Under the pieces are notes generated by a model. The model searched no databases. It saw only the letters and a program-made list of their open reading frames with translations, and had not been told where the DNA came from. Positions 61,801-64,000 of a DNA stretch of 64,000 nucleotides are shown in pieces; position 1 is the first letter of the stretch; each line of letters starts with the position of its first letter. Position numbers and translations under genes: made by a program. Where the stretch lies: contig OZ316896.1 of assembly GCA_973895155.1 (NCBI GenBank), forward strand, positions 21,762,001 through 21,826,000, read 5' to 3'. Source of the DNA: Marsupella aquatica (lineage: Eukaryota; Marchantiophyta).

Positions 61801-62651
61801 ACTGTGTTAGCTGACGAACAATATCAGTGTGTCCTCCACTTCATTTCCATTTCAGCTCAATTCTTCAGCTCCAGTCGAACTCCAGCGAGCAGAATGATGT
61901 CGAATTCGAGCGAGCAGATGTCGGCGAGGAGGTCGGCAGAGCAGCCATGAATCTGCTCTACATCTCCACAACCGGAATCATAATGGAGCCTAGGAGGACA
62001 AGAAGGACACGAGGAGTTCTCAAGCCTGGCAGGTACTTGTTGTGCCGTCCCACCCCTGTTTCCGTTAATCGAATTTTGCTTCAGTGCGAGCAAGGAAGGA
62101 GAAATTTCAGACGTCCAGTCGTCCAGTCCAATCTCAGTCTCGATCCAATTCGTCGTAGGAGACTGTGTCCTTGCTGAGTGAATTGCGACAGGAGGAAGGA
62201 AAATCGGGGTACTGTCAGTCGAGTCTACTTTTAAAATGCCATTGATGTACCGATGGAGGGTGAGTTAGCGATGGAATTGCTCAGAATACCATTTGTTTGC
62301 GTTCCTCCATTCGAAGCAGATGTGCGTGAGGATTTGGTTTTGAATGTTGAGCTGAAGTTGACGTCAAATGAATAACTATGCTCGCTGGGGTTGCAGTCTC
62401 TATAGCGGTCTGATATCTGTGCGTGACAACAGGGTTAGGGTTTTGGCCTCCCGAACTGAAGCGAGGTTGTGAATGGACTTTCGACTGTGATCTCAAAATC
62501 AGAGGGGGAGGGCTTTTCCAAGAAGAAATTCAGGAAGGTTTGAGTGGGCCAGGTAGTAGGGTTTTTGGCCGAAGCAGGCCTTCGGACACAGTTGTATGTG
62601 TAGAGTAGAGTGGAAATATCGGTGCAGGAATTCTGAGCTTGGTTGGGCAGA
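61801..62651 (+). promoter_or_regulatory. Promoter/leader of the At5g58100-like gene with telo-box
   Basis: A telo-box (TTAGGGTT on this strand, AACCCTAA on the other) lies at 62435-62442, about 210 bases before the start codon. Composition changes to GC-rich near 61800. An ORF of 116 codons at 61827-62177 has no family features and is probably leader or chance. The link to the downstream gene is inferred from position. Confidence 0.4.
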
Positions 62652-64000
62652 ATGGAGCTTAGTGGAATTCTAGCTTGTTTGCTTGTTGTGGTGAGCTTGG
62701 TGGGAGGGGCCGCGGTGGAACCGTTTAGGAGGGATGTCGGTCATAAGAAATGGCATCATGGCACGTTCGAGGATGTGAGCAGCAAAGTGAAGGCTGAGGC
62801 CAGCCATCTACTCCATTCTAGGGCCCGTGTTCCATTTCATGTACCACTCGAGGTAAATATTGTGCTTGTGGGCTTCAACGGGGAAGGGGGCTACCGATTC
62901 TCCATGGATGCTGATGCAATGGAAGAATTCATGAAGAAGACGTTCCCCAGTCACAGACCGGCATGTCTAGAAACAGGATTGCCTCTGGATATCGAGCATG
63001 ACATCTACTACACTGTCATTCCCGTTGGCCAAACTGAATTGATCACGTTTGAGTGGGAGACGAGGCAAATCATGATGAATGCAGGTTTTGCGAGAGAGCA
63101 CGAATGGGGTCGTGAGATACCTCTTTATGAGGTGGAGGCCACTCTCTTGGAGCCAACTTTTGATAAGTTTTACAACTTCCTCTTCAACTATGACAAGGAC
63201 TCCCCTGCTCCTGACATGAACAAACCTGTGCCGAATGCAATCTTCATCATGAACTATGACAAGGTGAGGATGGATCCCAGGCAAAATACTACCGCTACTT
63301 TGGAGGAGTTGACGATTGCTCAAATTGATGGCCTTTCTGAGGAACAGCTGGCTCAGCAAGAGGGGGGATATGTCTATCGATACAGGTACAATGGTGGGGC
63401 TGCAACTCAAGTCTGGCTGAGCTCTGGAAGATATGCTGTGATTGATCTTTCGGCTGGTCCTTGTGTATACGGGAAGATAGAGTCTGAAGAGGGCAGTGTG
63501 GGCTTTCGATCCGTTCCCAGGATACAACCCCTACTATTTCCAAGACGTAGAGAGATTAAACCTATAGCAGTGAAGGACTTGGAATCTTCCTTTCGTGGAC
63601 TTCTCTCTGCACTCATCATTTCAGCCATTGAGCATGTCATATCCCCGGATGTTAGGTTTGAGCACGTAGATCCTGCAACGCAGCGATTGCTGGTTCCCAT
63701 CGTGGTTTTCACCAACCATAATCATTATAACCCTCTACAGGCAGGTAGTAACTTCTCCATAGATATTCAAACTATTGAAAAGGAAGTGAAGAAGTTGGCA
63801 CAACCAGGACAGGAGGTGGTGGTTGTCGGAGGAATTCACAATTTGCACGATCATGAAAAACTGGCTATTGCTGCCATCAAAGCGATGAGAAGTCACTCTG
63901 TCCACGAGACCCGAAAAGACGGGAGATTCCATGCTCGTTCACGGACCTACCTCGATGGTGCCCTGTTGCAGGAGGAGATGAAGCATTCAACAGATTTTCT
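62652..64000 (+). CDS. At5g58100/DUF7906-like secretory or membrane protein, 3' end cut by window
   Basis: The frame is open from ATG 62652 to the window edge (449 codons) with no intron. Residues 1-21 (MELSGILACLLVVVSLVGGA) form a signal peptide or anchor, followed by a basic turn. Conserved stretches include 'VPFHVPLEVNIVLVGFNGEG' (about residues 64-83), 'FPSHRPACLETGLPLDIEHD', 'VPNAIFIMNYDKVRMDPR', 'YVYRYRYNGG' and 'YAVIDLSAGPCVYGKIESEE'. These fit the conserved plant family of Arabidopsis At5g58100, which I recall as linked to pollen wall formation, so that role should be treated with caution. Members run to roughly 900 residues, so about half is present. ATG 62652 directly precedes the signal peptide. 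Biochemical function is unknown. Confidence 0.85.
   Translation, partial: MELSGILACLLVVVSLVGGAAVEPFRRDVGHKKWHHGTFEDVSSKVKAEASHLLHSRARVPFHVPLEVNIVLVGFNGEGGYRFSMDADAMEEFMKKTFPSHRPACLETGLPLDIEHDIYYTVIPVGQTELITFEWETRQIMMNAGFAREHEWGREIPLYEVEATLLEPTFDKFYNFLFNYDKDSPAPDMNKPVPNAIFIMNYDKVRMDPRQNTTATLEELTIAQIDGLSEEQLAQQEGGYVYRYRYNGGAATQVWLSSGRYAVIDLSAGPCVYGKIESEEGSVGFRSVPRIQPLLFPRRREIKPIAVKDLESSFRGLLSALIISAIEHVISPDVRFEHVDPATQRLLVPIVVFTNHNHYNPLQAGSNFSIDIQTIEKEVKKLAQPGQEVVVVGGIHNLHDHEKLAIAAIKAMRSHSVHETRKDGRFHARSRTYLDGALLQEEMKHSTDF

Overview
The window looks like nuclear DNA of a land plant. Supporting this are spliceosomal GT-AG introns, plant-type families (an MIO-dependent phenylalanine ammonia-lyase, a DUF1442 protein, an At5g58100-like secreted/membrane protein), and plant ribosomal-protein promoter motifs (site II plus telo-box). 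Gene density is very low: five convincing protein genes in 64 kb, separated by decayed repeats and minisatellites. The intronless PAL and the divergent proteins lean toward a seed-free plant (moss, liverwort or lycophyte), but that is inference and no species can be named. No rRNA, intact tRNA, CRISPR array or intact transposon protein was seen.

Layout: 1-5.0 kb is intergenic with a long degenerate inverted-repeat element and short tandem repeats. At 5.0-5.9 kb is a two-exon eL22 ribosomal protein gene with its promoter motifs and a duplicated leader. From 5.9 to 25.9 kb there is no gene; this stretch holds dispersed repeats, several tandem repeats and a GC-rich 3-kb compound inverted repeat at 21.0-24.0 kb. 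A CT/GA-rich leader region (25.9-28.36 kb) precedes a two-exon DUF1442 gene (28.36-29.34 kb). From 29.3 to 47.4 kb there is again no gene, only minisatellites and hairpins. A long multi-exon coiled-coil gene (49.87-54.69 kb, + strand) converges on an intronless PAL gene (55.40-57.49 kb, - strand). A MITE-like inverted-repeat element lies at 59.55-59.85 kb, and the 5' part of an At5g58100-like gene runs off the right edge from 62.65 kb.

The genes do not form a pathway or operon and appear to be independent single plant genes. The most striking observation is that the PAL protein keeps its MIO Ala-Ser-Gly triad and the other active-site motifs, but has a clean in-frame loss of about seven residues that removes the conserved loop with the essential catalytic tyrosine. 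It may be a catalytically altered or dead paralogue. Other points of interest are an 18-residue tandem repeat in the coiled-coil protein, the A-B-A'-B' inverted arrangement at 21-24 kb, and two precise hairpins that could be small-RNA sources.
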